DNA of 64,000 nt, from positions 62,001 to 126,000 of the forward strand of contig NZ_FYDJ01000008.1 in assembly GCF_900187425.1 (NCBI RefSeq), written 5' to 3'. The position numbers and the translations under genes were made by a program. Of this stretch, positions 36,023-43,912 are shown piece by piece (the first letter of the stretch is position 1; each line of letters begins with the position of its first letter). The notes beneath the pieces are model-generated. The model saw only the letters and a program-made list of their open reading frames with translations, did no database searches and was not told the DNA's origin. This DNA is from Pseudomonas sp. Irchel s3h14 (GTDB lineage Bacteria > Pseudomonadota > Gammaproteobacteria > Pseudomonadales > Pseudomonadaceae).

Positions 36023-37146
36023 TATTCTCGTCCCCCAGTGGTAGCCGGCGCAGAGACAGGCGGTTTGGCAGCAGGCTTCACGGCAGCGGGCGGCTTGCTG
36101 GCGGCAGGTTTCACAGCAGCAGGATGAGTTGCCGCAGGTTTGGGCGGGGTTGTGGCAGCAGGGGCAGCTGGGGCAGTCGTCGGCGCAACCGGCGTCACTG
36201 GCGCAGCAACAGCAGCCGGGACGATGGCAGGTTTCGGCACGGTCGCTGGAATGATCGGTCCACCACCGTGCTGGTCCAAAGCCTCTTGAGCCTGGGCAGC
36301 TTCGTTGGCGCGCTCTTCGGCTGTGCGGCCGTCGGTGAACACCAGCAGCAGGTAACGGCTGCGGTTCAAGGCGGCGGTCGGTACGGCACGCACAATAGCG
36401 AACGGCTGACCGGAATCGTGAATCACTTCCTTGACCGTCGCCACCGGGTAACCCGCCGGGAACCGCTGACCCAGACCGGAGCTGACCAGCAGATCGCCTT
36501 CTTTAATGTCGGCGGTATCGGCCACGTGACGCAGCTCCAGGCGTTCCGGGTTACCGGTGCCGCTGGCAATCGCCCGCAGACCGTTGCGGTTCACCTGCAC
36601 CGGAATGCTGTGAGTGGTGTCGGTCAGCAACAGCACACGAGAGGTGTACGGCATCAACTCGACCACCTGCCCCATCAGGCCGCGGGCATCGAGCACCGGC
36701 TGACCGAGGACCACACCGTCGCGCTCACCTTTATTGATGATGATGCGATGGGTGAAGGGATTGGGGTCCATGCCGATCAGCTCGGCCACTTCGACCTTCT
36801 CGTTGACCAGCGCGGAGGAGTTGAGCAACTCGCGCAGCCGAACGTTCTGCTCGGTGAGGGCGGCAAGCTTTTGCATGCGCCCCTGCAACAGCAGGTTTTC
36901 GGTTTTGAGTTTTTCGTTTTCGGCGACGAGCTCGGTACGGCTGCCAAATTGGCTGGCCACACCCTGCCATAGCCGCTGTGGCAGGTCGGTGATCCAGTAA
37001 GACTGCATCAGCACCAGCGACATTTGGCTACGCACTGGCTTGAGCAGTGTGAAGCGGGCATCGACCACCATCAGCGCGACCGATAGCACGACCAGCACCA
37101 ACAAGCGCACGCCCAGTGAAGGCCCTTTGGTGAAAAGCGGTTTAAT
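36022..37146 (-). CDS. mreC: Rod shape-determining protein MreC (probable AUU start)
   Basis: 374-aa bitopic elongasome protein linking MreB to wall enzymes. An N-terminal helix (about 14-32, RLLVLVVLSVALMVVDARF), a coiled coil (about 70-105, LVAENEKLKTENLLLQGRM) and the beta-barrel domain (IIINKGERDGVVLGQPVLDARG) are followed by an Ala/Pro/Lys-rich tail of about 80 residues. No ATG, GTG or TTG is placed after the strong GGGAGGAG site; the in-frame ATT at 37146 is 6-7 nt after it, giving IKPLFTKGPSLGVRLL. The later GTG at 37110 lacks a ribosome site and would delete conserved residues. Start is inferred. Confidence 0.85.
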   Translation of the reverse strand: MKPLFTKGPSLGVRLLVLVVLSVALMVVDARFTLLKPVRSQMSLVLMQSYWITDLPQRLWQGVASQFGSRTELVAENEKLKTENLLLQGRMQKLAALTEQNVRLRELLNSSALVNEKVEVAELIGMDPNPFTHRIIINKGERDGVVLGQPVLDARGLMGQVVELMPYTSRVLLLTDTTHSIPVQVNRNGLRAIASGTGNPERLELRHVADTADIKEGDLLVSSGLGQRFPAGYPVATVKEVIHDSGQPFAIVRAVPTAALNRSRYLLLVFTDGRTAEERANEAAQAQEALDQHGGGPIIPATVPKPAIVPAAVAAPVTPVAPTTAPAAPAATTPPKPAATHPAAVKPAASKPPAAVKPAAKPPVSAPATTGGRE

Positions 37147-37232
37147 AAGCCGCTCCTCCCAGGCAAATGTTCTCTTTATTCATACGGCATCAAACCGGCC
37201 TGGATGCAGACTGACAGAAGATAAACGCCAAC

Positions 37233-37256
37233 AGGCAGCACTGCAAAGTGCTGCCT
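37233..37256 (-). terminator. Perfect hairpin between mreB and mreC
   Basis: AGGCAGCACT-GCAA-AGTGCTGCCT is a perfect 10-4-10 hairpin. On the minus strand it is followed by GTTGGCGTTTATC, not a clean U-tract. It may lower mreCD expression relative to mreB or stabilise mreB mRNA. Confidence 0.55.
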
Positions 37257-37288
37257 GCGCGCCAACAGCATAGATGCGTCGGGCGAGA

Positions 37289-38326
37289 TCACTCGCTCGA
37301 CAGCAGGTCCATGGTGTGTTTATCCATCATTTCCAACGCACGGCCACCGCCGCGAGCAACGCAGGTCAGCGGGTCTTCGGCAACGATTACCGGCAGACCG
37401 GTTTCCTGGGCCAGCAACTTGTCGAGATCACGCAGCAAGGCGCCACCACCGGTCAGTACCAGACCACGCTCGGCGATATCGGAAGCCAGTTCCGGAGGCG
37501 ATTGCTCCAGCGCACTTTTCACAGCTTGAACGATGGTTGCCAGGGACTCTTGCAGAGCTTCCAGCACTTCATTGGAGTTCAGGGTGAATGCGCGTGGAAC
37601 GCCTTCGGCCAGGTTACGGCCGCGAACGTCGACTTCGCGAACTTCGCCGCCCGGGTAGGCAGTACCGATTTCCTGCTTGATGCGCTCGGCAGTGGATTCG
37701 CCGATCAGGCTGCCGTAGTTGCGACGCACGTAAGTGATGATCGCTTCGTCGAAGCGGTCGCCGCCAACCCGTACGGACTCGGCGTAAACCACACCGTTCA
37801 GGGAGATCAGCGCGATTTCAGTGGTACCGCCACCGATATCGACAACCATCGAGCCGCGAGCTTCTTCAACCGGCAAGCCGGCACCGATCGCAGCAGCCAT
37901 TGGCTCTTCGATCAGGAACACTTCACGGGCACCGGCACCGAGAGCCGACTCACGGATGGCACGACGCTCAACCTGGGTGGATTTGCACGGAACGCAGATC
38001 AACACGCGAGGGCTAGGCTGCAGGAAGCTGTTTTCGTGAACCTTGTTGATAAAGTACTGCAGCATCTTTTCGCAAACGCTGAAGTCGGCGATCACACCGT
38101 CCTTCATCGGACGAATGGCAGCAATGTTGCCCGGCGTACGGCCGAGCATGCGCTTGGCCTCGGTGCCGACAGCAACGACACTTTTCTGGTTACCGTGTGT
38201 CCGAATAGCCACAACCGATGGCTCATTCAGGACGATACCGCGCTCGCGCACGTAAATAAGGGTGTTGGCAGTGCCCAGGTCAATGGAAAGATCGCTGGAA
38301 AACATGCCACGCAGTTTCTTGAACAT
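37289..38326 (-). CDS. mreB: Rod shape-determining actin homologue MreB
   Basis: 345-aa bacterial actin forming membrane-bound filaments that direct lateral peptidoglycan synthesis. N-terminal phosphate-1 motif SIDLGTANTLIYV, phosphate-2 VVDIGGGTTEIALI, and C-terminal adenosine motif LTGGGALLRDLDKLL are all present. First gene of mreBCD-maf-rng; divergent from gatCAB. Confidence 0.98.
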   Translation of the reverse strand: MFKKLRGMFSSDLSIDLGTANTLIYVRERGIVLNEPSVVAIRTHGNQKSVVAVGTEAKRMLGRTPGNIAAIRPMKDGVIADFSVCEKMLQYFINKVHENSFLQPSPRVLICVPCKSTQVERRAIRESALGAGAREVFLIEEPMAAAIGAGLPVEEARGSMVVDIGGGTTEIALISLNGVVYAESVRVGGDRFDEAIITYVRRNYGSLIGESTAERIKQEIGTAYPGGEVREVDVRGRNLAEGVPRAFTLNSNEVLEALQESLATIVQAVKSALEQSPPELASDIAERGLVLTGGGALLRDLDKLLAQETGLPVIVAEDPLTCVARGGGRALEMMDKHTMDLLSSE

Positions 38327-38540
38327 GGGAAAGGGACCCTAGGCAACGCGTGGGTAAAAAAGTGCGGCAAACTCTAACAACGACAGGGATTTTGGGCAAG
38401 GCGCCAATATGTTAAATTGGCCGCTTTTCTGTGCACCAACCCCCACAATCGCGGCCTTATGACCGTAGAAATGCGGTAGTGTTCCGACAATCTAACACAC
38501 GGATAGCATCCGTTCTGTTTTCCTTCCACTGGAGAATCCC
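38327..38540. promoter_or_regulatory. Divergent mreB / gatC intergenic region
   Basis: 214-bp gap between divergent essential operons, so it must hold both promoters. A dyad GCCAAT-ATGTTAA-ATTGGC at about 38404-38422 is the only clear structure. No single -35/-10 pair is convincing on either strand. Confidence 0.4.
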
Positions 38541-38828
38541 ATGACGCTTGAACGCTCCGACGTGGAAAAAATCGCTCATCTGGCCTGTCTTGGCCTTAAT
38601 GAAGCCGATCTTCCACACATCACTTCGGCCCTGAACAGCATTCTGGGACTGGTCGACGAAATGCAGGCGGTCAATACCGACGGTATCGAGCCGCTCGCCC
38701 ACCCACTGGAAGCCAGCCAGCGCCTGCGTGCAGACGTCGTGACCGAGACCAATCATCGCGAGGCCTATCAGTCCATCGCACCAGCGGTCGAAAACGGCCT
38801 GTACCTGGTTCCGAAAGTCATCGACTAA
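38541..38828 (+). CDS. gatC: Amidotransferase subunit GatC
   Basis: 95-aa belt subunit of the GatCAB amidotransferase, which converts misacylated Asp-tRNA(Asn) (and Glu-tRNA(Gln) where present) to the amide form. Begins MTLERSDVEKIAHLACLGL. Pseudomonas generally lacks a stand-alone AsnRS, so the complex is needed for Asn decoding. First of three genes gatC-gatA-gatB. Confidence 0.95.
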   Translation: MTLERSDVEKIAHLACLGLNEADLPHITSALNSILGLVDEMQAVNTDGIEPLAHPLEASQRLRADVVTETNHREAYQSIAPAVENGLYLVPKVID

Positions 38829-38844
38829 AGGGAAAGAGCCTGCA

Positions 38845-40296
38845 ATGCATCAATTGACTCTGGCCGAGATCGCCCGCGGTCTCGCCGATAAAAAGTTTTC
38901 TTCCGAAGAGCTGACCAAAACCCTGCTGGCGCGTATCGCCCAGCTCGACCCTCAGCTCAACAGTTTCATTAGCCTCACCGAAGACCTGGCGCTCCAGCAG
39001 GCGAAAGCCGCTGACGCACGCCGGGCCAATGGTGAGAGCGGCGCCCTGCTCGGTGCGCCGATCGCCCACAAAGACCTGTTCTGCACCCAGGGCATTCGCA
39101 CCAGCTGCGGCTCGAAGATGCTCGACAACTTTAAAGCACCGTACGACGCCACCGTGGTCGCCAAGCTGGCCGCCGCTGGTGCCGTGACGCTGGGCAAGAC
39201 CAACATGGACGAATTCGCCATGGGGTCGGCCAACGAGTCGAGCTACTACGGCGCGGTGAAAAACCCGTGGAACCTGGAACACGTGCCCGGCGGTTCGTCC
39301 GGTGGTTCGGCTGCGGCCGTTGCCGCTCGTCTGTTGCCGGCCGCCACCGCGACCGACACCGGCGGCTCGATCCGCCAGCCGGCCGCGTTTACCAACCTGA
39401 CCGGCCTGAAACCGACGTACGGTCGCGTTTCGCGCTGGGGCATGATCGCCTACGCCTCCAGCCTCGATCAGGGCGGCCCTCTGGCCCGCACCGCCGAAGA
39501 CTGCGCGATCCTGCTGCAAGGCATGGCCGGTTTCGACCCGCAAGACTCCACCAGCATCGACGAGCCCGTGCCTGATTACAGCGCCGGCCTCAACGGTTCG
39601 CTGCAAGGCCTGCGCATCGGCGTCCCTAAAGAGTATTTCAGCGCCGGTCTCGACCCGCGCATTGCCGACCTGGTTATGGCCAGTGTCGAAGAGCTGAAAA
39701 AGCTCGGCGCCGTGATCAAGGAAATCAGCCTGCCGAACATGCAGCACGCGATTCCTGCGTACTACGTGATTGCCCCGGCGGAAGCCTCTTCCAACCTGTC
39801 GCGTTTCGACGGCGTGCGTTTCGGCTATCGCTGCGAAGCCCCGAAAAACCTGGAAGACCTGTACAAGCGTTCCCGTGGTGAAGGTTTCGGCGCGGAAGTG
39901 CAGCGCCGGATCATGGTCGGCGCCTACGCGCTGTCGGCCGGTTATTACGACGCTTACTACCTGAAGGCGCAGAAGATTCGCCGCCTGGTGAAGAACGACT
40001 TCATGGCTGCCTTCAATGAGGTCGACATCATCCTCGGCCCAACCACGCCGAACCCGGCCTGGAAGCTTGGCGCCAAGAGCAGCGACCCGGTCGCTGCGTA
40101 CCTCGAAGACGTCTACACCATTACCGCCAACCTCGCCGGTCTGCCGGGCTTGTCCATGCCAGCCGGTTTTGTCGACGGCCTGCCGGTCGGCGTGCAATTG
40201 CTCGCCCCGTATTTCCAGGAAGGTCGCCTGTTGAACGTTGCCCACCAGTATCAGCTCAACACTGACTGGCACACCCGCACCCCAACCGGCTTCTGA
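38845..40296 (+). CDS. gatA: Amidotransferase subunit GatA
   Basis: 483-aa amidase-signature subunit that releases ammonia from glutamine. Catalytic Lys76 (AHKDLFC), cis-Ser151 (PGGSSGGSAAA) and Ser175 (TDTGGSIRQPA) are all in place. Cytosolic. It lies 16 bp after gatC and 10 bp before gatB. Confidence 0.97.
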   Translation: MHQLTLAEIARGLADKKFSSEELTKTLLARIAQLDPQLNSFISLTEDLALQQAKAADARRANGESGALLGAPIAHKDLFCTQGIRTSCGSKMLDNFKAPYDATVVAKLAAAGAVTLGKTNMDEFAMGSANESSYYGAVKNPWNLEHVPGGSSGGSAAAVAARLLPAATATDTGGSIRQPAAFTNLTGLKPTYGRVSRWGMIAYASSLDQGGPLARTAEDCAILLQGMAGFDPQDSTSIDEPVPDYSAGLNGSLQGLRIGVPKEYFSAGLDPRIADLVMASVEELKKLGAVIKEISLPNMQHAIPAYYVIAPAEASSNLSRFDGVRFGYRCEAPKNLEDLYKRSRGEGFGAEVQRRIMVGAYALSAGYYDAYYLKAQKIRRLVKNDFMAAFNEVDIILGPTTPNPAWKLGAKSSDPVAAYLEDVYTITANLAGLPGLSMPAGFVDGLPVGVQLLAPYFQEGRLLNVAHQYQLNTDWHTRTPTGF

Positions 40297-40306
40297 GGAG
40301 AAACAC

Positions 40307-41752
40307 ATGCAATGGGAAGTCGTGATCGGGCTGGAGATTCACACCCAGCTCACCACCCGGTCGAAAATCTTTTCCGGTAGCTCCACCACTTTCGGTTCCG
40401 AGCCGAACACCCAGGCCAGCCTGGTTGACCTCGGTATGCCTGGCGTATTGCCGGTGCTGAACCAGGAAGCGGTGCGCATGGCAGTGATGTTCGGTCTGGC
40501 GATTGACGCCGAGATCGGCCAGCACAACGTGTTCGCCCGTAAAAACTATTTCTACCCGGACCTGCCCAAGGGCTACCAGATCAGCCAGATGGAATTGCCG
40601 ATCGTTGGCAAAGGCCACCTGGACATCGCGCTAGAAGACGGCACGGTCAAACGCGTCGGCATCACCCGCGCGCACCTGGAAGAAGACGCCGGTAAAAGCC
40701 TGCACGAAGAATTCAGCGGCGCCACCGGCATCGACCTGAACCGTGCCGGCACGCCGCTGCTGGAAATCGTTTCCGAGCCGGACATGCGCAGCGCCAAGGA
40801 AGCCGTGGCTTACGTCAAGGCTGTCCACGCGATGGTGCGTTACCTTGGCATTTGCGACGGCAACATGGCTGAAGGTTCGCTGCGTTGCGACTGCAACGTG
40901 TCGATTCGTCCGAAAGGCCAGGTTGAATTCGGCACGCGCTGCGAGATCAAGAACGTCAACTCGTTCCGTTTCATCGAGAAGGCGATCAACACCGAAGTGC
41001 AACGTCAGATCGAACTGATCGAGGACGGCGGCAGGGTGATCCAGCAGACCCGTCTGTACGATCCGAACAAGGACGAAACCCGTCCGATGCGCAGCAAAGA
41101 GGAAGCCAACGACTACCGTTACTTCCCCGATCCGGACCTGCTGCCGGTGGTCATCGAAGACTCGTTCCTCGACGACGTGCGCGCCACCCTGCCGGAACTG
41201 CCACCGCAGAAACGCGAGCGCTTCCAGGCGCAGTTCGGTCTGTCGGTCTACGACGCCAGCGTCCTGGCTACCAGCCGCGAGCAAGCCGATTACTTCGAGA
41301 AAGTCGTGAGCATCGGCGGCGACGCCAAGCTGGCGGCCAACTGGGTGATGGTTGAATTGGGCAGTCTGTTGAACAAACAGGGCCTGGACATCGACCAGTC
41401 GCCGGTCTCGGCAGAGCAACTGGGCGGCATGCTGCTGCGCATCACCGACAACACCATCTCCGGCAAAATCGCCAAAGTGGTGTTTGAAGCCATGGCCAAC
41501 GGCGAAGGCAGCGCGGACGAGATCATCGACAAGCGCGGCTTGAAGCAAGTGACCGACACCGGTGCGATCTCGGCTGTGTTGGACGAAATGCTCGCGGCCA
41601 ATGCCGAACAAGTTGAACAGTACCGCGCGGCAGACGAAGCCAAACGCGGCAAGATGTTCGGCTTCTTCGTCGGCCAGGCCATGAAAGCCTCCAAAGGCAA
41701 GGCCAACCCGCAACAGGTTAACGAACTGCTCAAAAGCAAGCTCGAAGGCTGA
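40307..41752 (+). CDS. gatB: Amidotransferase subunit GatB
   Basis: 481-aa subunit that phosphorylates and amidates the aspartyl or glutamyl moiety on tRNA. Begins MQWEVVIGLEIHTQL; contains ARKNYFYPDLPKGYQISQ, the zinc-type cradle motif RCDCNVSIRP, and a C-terminal YqeY-like domain ending KANPQQVNELLKSKL. ATG 40307 follows GAGGAGAAACAC. A REPIN follows the operon. Confidence 0.97.
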   Translation: MQWEVVIGLEIHTQLTTRSKIFSGSSTTFGSEPNTQASLVDLGMPGVLPVLNQEAVRMAVMFGLAIDAEIGQHNVFARKNYFYPDLPKGYQISQMELPIVGKGHLDIALEDGTVKRVGITRAHLEEDAGKSLHEEFSGATGIDLNRAGTPLLEIVSEPDMRSAKEAVAYVKAVHAMVRYLGICDGNMAEGSLRCDCNVSIRPKGQVEFGTRCEIKNVNSFRFIEKAINTEVQRQIELIEDGGRVIQQTRLYDPNKDETRPMRSKEEANDYRYFPDPDLLPVVIEDSFLDDVRATLPELPPQKRERFQAQFGLSVYDASVLATSREQADYFEKVVSIGGDAKLAANWVMVELGSLLNKQGLDIDQSPVSAEQLGGMLLRITDNTISGKIAKVVFEAMANGEGSADEIIDKRGLKQVTDTGAISAVLDEMLAANAEQVEQYRAADEAKRGKMFGFFVGQAMKASKGKANPQQVNELLKSKLEG

Positions 41753-41790
41753 TGAGAATGGAGCCAGCACTCAAAACTGGCTCTGATCCT

Positions 41791-41880
41791 TGTGGGAGCG
41801 GGCTTGCTCGCGAATGCGGTGTATCAGTCAACATTGATGTTGGATGTGATGCCCTCTTCGCGAGCAAGCCCGCTCCCACA
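41791..41880. repeat. REPIN between gatB and the rlpA-like gene
   Basis: Inverted arms TGTGGGAGCGGGCTTGCTCG.. (41791-41813) and the inverse (41858-41880), with an inner TCAACAT..ATGTTGG pair. It occupies nearly all of the gap between gatB and the downstream lipoprotein gene. Confidence 0.88.
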
Positions 41881-41901
41881 TTTGTATGTGGAAACCTTCG
41901 A

Positions 41902-42276
41902 ATGAAACGTCTGCTCAGTGCCTGCGCCCTGCTCTCTCTGCTGGCCGGTTGCGCCAGCACCGATGCCATCGATCCACACGGCTACGACAAGACCGGCGTA
42001 GCTTCGTATTACGGCGCCAAGCACCATGGCAAACGCACCGCCAGTGGCGAGCGTTTCAACAAGAATTCCCTGACCGCCGCCCATCGCCAGTTACCGTTCG
42101 GCACCCGGGTGAAGATTACCAACCTGAATAACGACAGGTCCTGCGTGGTGCGCATCAACGACCGCGGGCCATACTCTCGTGGACGCCTGATCGACGTGTC
42201 ACGTGAAGCGGCCGAACAGTTGGGCATGCTGCGCAGTGGCACCGCGAAGGTTCGCGTGCAAGCCCTCGACGACTGA
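41902..42276 (+). CDS. RlpA-like lipoprotein (double-psi beta barrel)
   Basis: 124-aa predicted lipoprotein with lipobox LLAGC, Cys17 as lipid site, followed by a DPBB domain: GVASYYGAKHHGKRTASGERFN, LPFGTRVKITNLNN, VVRINDRGPYSRGRLIDVS. Family members include septal RlpA, a lytic transglycosylase of stripped peptidoglycan. The SPOR domain of full RlpA is missing, so this is a short paralogue. ATG 41902 is fixed by the signal peptide. Position matches PA4485. Confidence 0.88.
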   Translation: MKRLLSACALLSLLAGCASTDAIDPHGYDKTGVASYYGAKHHGKRTASGERFNKNSLTAAHRQLPFGTRVKITNLNNDRSCVVRINDRGPYSRGRLIDVSREAAEQLGMLRSGTAKVRVQALDD

Positions 42277-42326
42277 TAGACGGAGCGCCAACCATTTTCG
42301 GACTTGCCGATATACCCCTGATCAGC

Positions 42327-43388
42327 GTGATTGAATTGCTCAGCGGTTTGCTGTTGCTGATCGCCGGCGCTGAGTTGATGGTGCGCGCCGCCGTGCGCCT
42401 CGCCGCGCGCCTGCATGTACGACCGCTGATTATCGGCCTGACCATCGTCGCCCTCGGCAGCAGCGCACCGCAGATGGCGGTCAGCCTGCAAGCGACCTTG
42501 GCGCAGAACGCCGACATCGCCGTCGGCAGCGTGATCGGCAGTAGCATCTTCAACATCCTCGTCACCCTCGGACTCTCGGCGCTGATCATCCCGCTGCGGG
42601 TTTCACGGCAACTGGTGCGCCTGGATATTCCGCTGATGATCGGCGCCAGCCTGCTGGTGTTCGTATTGGCGTGGAACGAAGAACTGACCCGCGTCGATGG
42701 CGTGCTGCTGCTGGCGGCACTGGTGCTGTATCTGGGCCTGCTGCTGCGCCAGTCACGACACTCGGTCCGTCCACAATCGACCACCCACGAAGTCCCGCAA
42801 GTGCCATGGATCAGCAGTCTGCTGATGATCGTCGTGGGTTTGGCGATGCTGGTCTACGCCGGGCACTTGCTGTTGGGCGCGGCGGTTTCGGTCGCGACCG
42901 ATCTGGGATTGTCGGAGCGGATCATCGGCCTGACCATCGTCGCCGTCAGCACCTCCCTGCCGGAACTGGCCACGTCGTTGATCGCCGCCTTGCGCGGTCA
43001 GCGCGACATCGCCGTGGGCAACGTGATCGGCAGCAACCTGTTCAACCTCTTGGGCGTGCTGGGCTTCACCGCGTTGATCGCGCCATCGCCGCTGTCGGTG
43101 TCGCCCAACGCCCTGGATTTCGACTTGCCGGTGATGCTCGGCGTCGCGGTGTTGTGCCTGCCGGTGTTCTATTCCGGTTACCGGGTGACCCGCGCCGAAG
43201 GTCTGCTGTTTTTGGGTTTGTATCTGGCTTACGGTCTGCACGTGGTGTCGTTCACCACCGGCATGCCGCTGGCCGGCAAGCTTGAACACCTGATGCTGTT
43301 TTTTGTCCTGCCGGCGCTGATGGCGTTTTTGCTGTTCACGTCGCTGCGCGCCTGGCGTCGCCAACACCACAATAAGGAATTGCCATGA
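42327..43388 (+). CDS. Ca2+/cation antiporter (CaCA family, YrbG-like)
   Basis: 353-aa inner-membrane antiporter with two inverted alpha-repeats, probably exchanging Ca2+ or Na+ for other cations. Repeat 1 reads ALGSSAPQMAVS...GSVIGSSIFNIL; repeat 2 reads VSTSLPELATS...GNVIGSNLFNLL. Repeat 1 has Gln for the expected Glu, and Ser for the usual Asn. About 10 helices. The GTG at 42327 lacks a clear ribosome site; an ATT at 42294 after CGGAG is in frame and could be the true start. The stop overlaps the next gene by ATGA. Confidence 0.85.
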   Translation: MIELLSGLLLLIAGAELMVRAAVRLAARLHVRPLIIGLTIVALGSSAPQMAVSLQATLAQNADIAVGSVIGSSIFNILVTLGLSALIIPLRVSRQLVRLDIPLMIGASLLVFVLAWNEELTRVDGVLLLAALVLYLGLLLRQSRHSVRPQSTTHEVPQVPWISSLLMIVVGLAMLVYAGHLLLGAAVSVATDLGLSERIIGLTIVAVSTSLPELATSLIAALRGQRDIAVGNVIGSNLFNLLGVLGFTALIAPSPLSVSPNALDFDLPVMLGVAVLCLPVFYSGYRVTRAEGLLFLGLYLAYGLHVVSFTTGMPLAGKLEHLMLFFVLPALMAFLLFTSLRAWRRQHHNKELP

Positions 43389-43765
43389 CCGATAATAAAA
43401 AGCCTGGCGTTGAAGTCCGCCGCCAAGTGATGGGCGACGCCTTCGTCGACCGCGCGCTGGGCAATGCCACCGAGTTCACGCAACCGCTGCAGGATTTTGT
43501 CAACGAGCACGCCTGGGGCGGCGTCTGGAACCGCGAAGGTTTGCCATTGAAAACCCGCAGCCTGATCACCCTCGCCGCCCTGACCGCGTTGAAGTGCCCG
43601 CAGGAATTGAAAGGTCACGTGCGCGGTGCGCTGAACAATGGCTGCACCGTGGAAGAGATTCGTGAAGCGCTGCTGCATTGCGCGGTGTATGCCGGTGTAC
43701 CGGCGGCCATCGATGCGTTTCGGGCGGCGCAGGAAGTGATCGATACCTACCAGAAGCCGGAATAA
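43385..43765 (+). CDS. Carboxymuconolactone decarboxylase-family protein
   Basis: 126-aa CMD-family protein resembling PcaC (RRQVMGDAFVDRAL; NREGLPLKTRSLITLAALTALKCPQELKGHVRGALNNGC; LLHCAVYAGVPAAIDAFR). The PcaC pathway enzyme makes beta-ketoadipate enol-lactone; outside a pca cluster, the reaction is uncertain and a peroxidase-like role is possible. Translationally coupled to the antiporter by ATGA overlap (43385-43388). A REPIN follows. Confidence 0.85.
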   Translation: MTDNKKPGVEVRRQVMGDAFVDRALGNATEFTQPLQDFVNEHAWGGVWNREGLPLKTRSLITLAALTALKCPQELKGHVRGALNNGCTVEEIREALLHCAVYAGVPAAIDAFRAAQEVIDTYQKPE

Positions 43766-43799
43766 GTCGCCAAGAACTGCAGCGACTGTTCGGCCGTCT

Positions 43800-43879
43800 T
43801 CGCGAGCAAGCCCGCTCCCACATTAATCGCATTCTTTCTGGAGGAACTCGGTCAAATGTGGGAGCGGGCTTGCTCGCGA
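43800..43879. repeat. REPIN after the CMD-family gene
   Basis: Arms 43800-43822 and 43857-43879 are the same REP unit as at 41791 but facing the other way (TCGCGAGC..CCACA then TGTGGGAG..CGCGA). Located between convergent genes. Confidence 0.88.
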
Positions 43880-43912
43880 AGAGGCCCGACAAAACACAGC
43901 AAATCCTGAAGG

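Noticed and set aside
41791..43879. Repeated palindromes as a CRISPR array
   Set aside because: The copies are dispersed singly in intergenic gaps with paired inverted arms and no regular spacers; they are REPINs.
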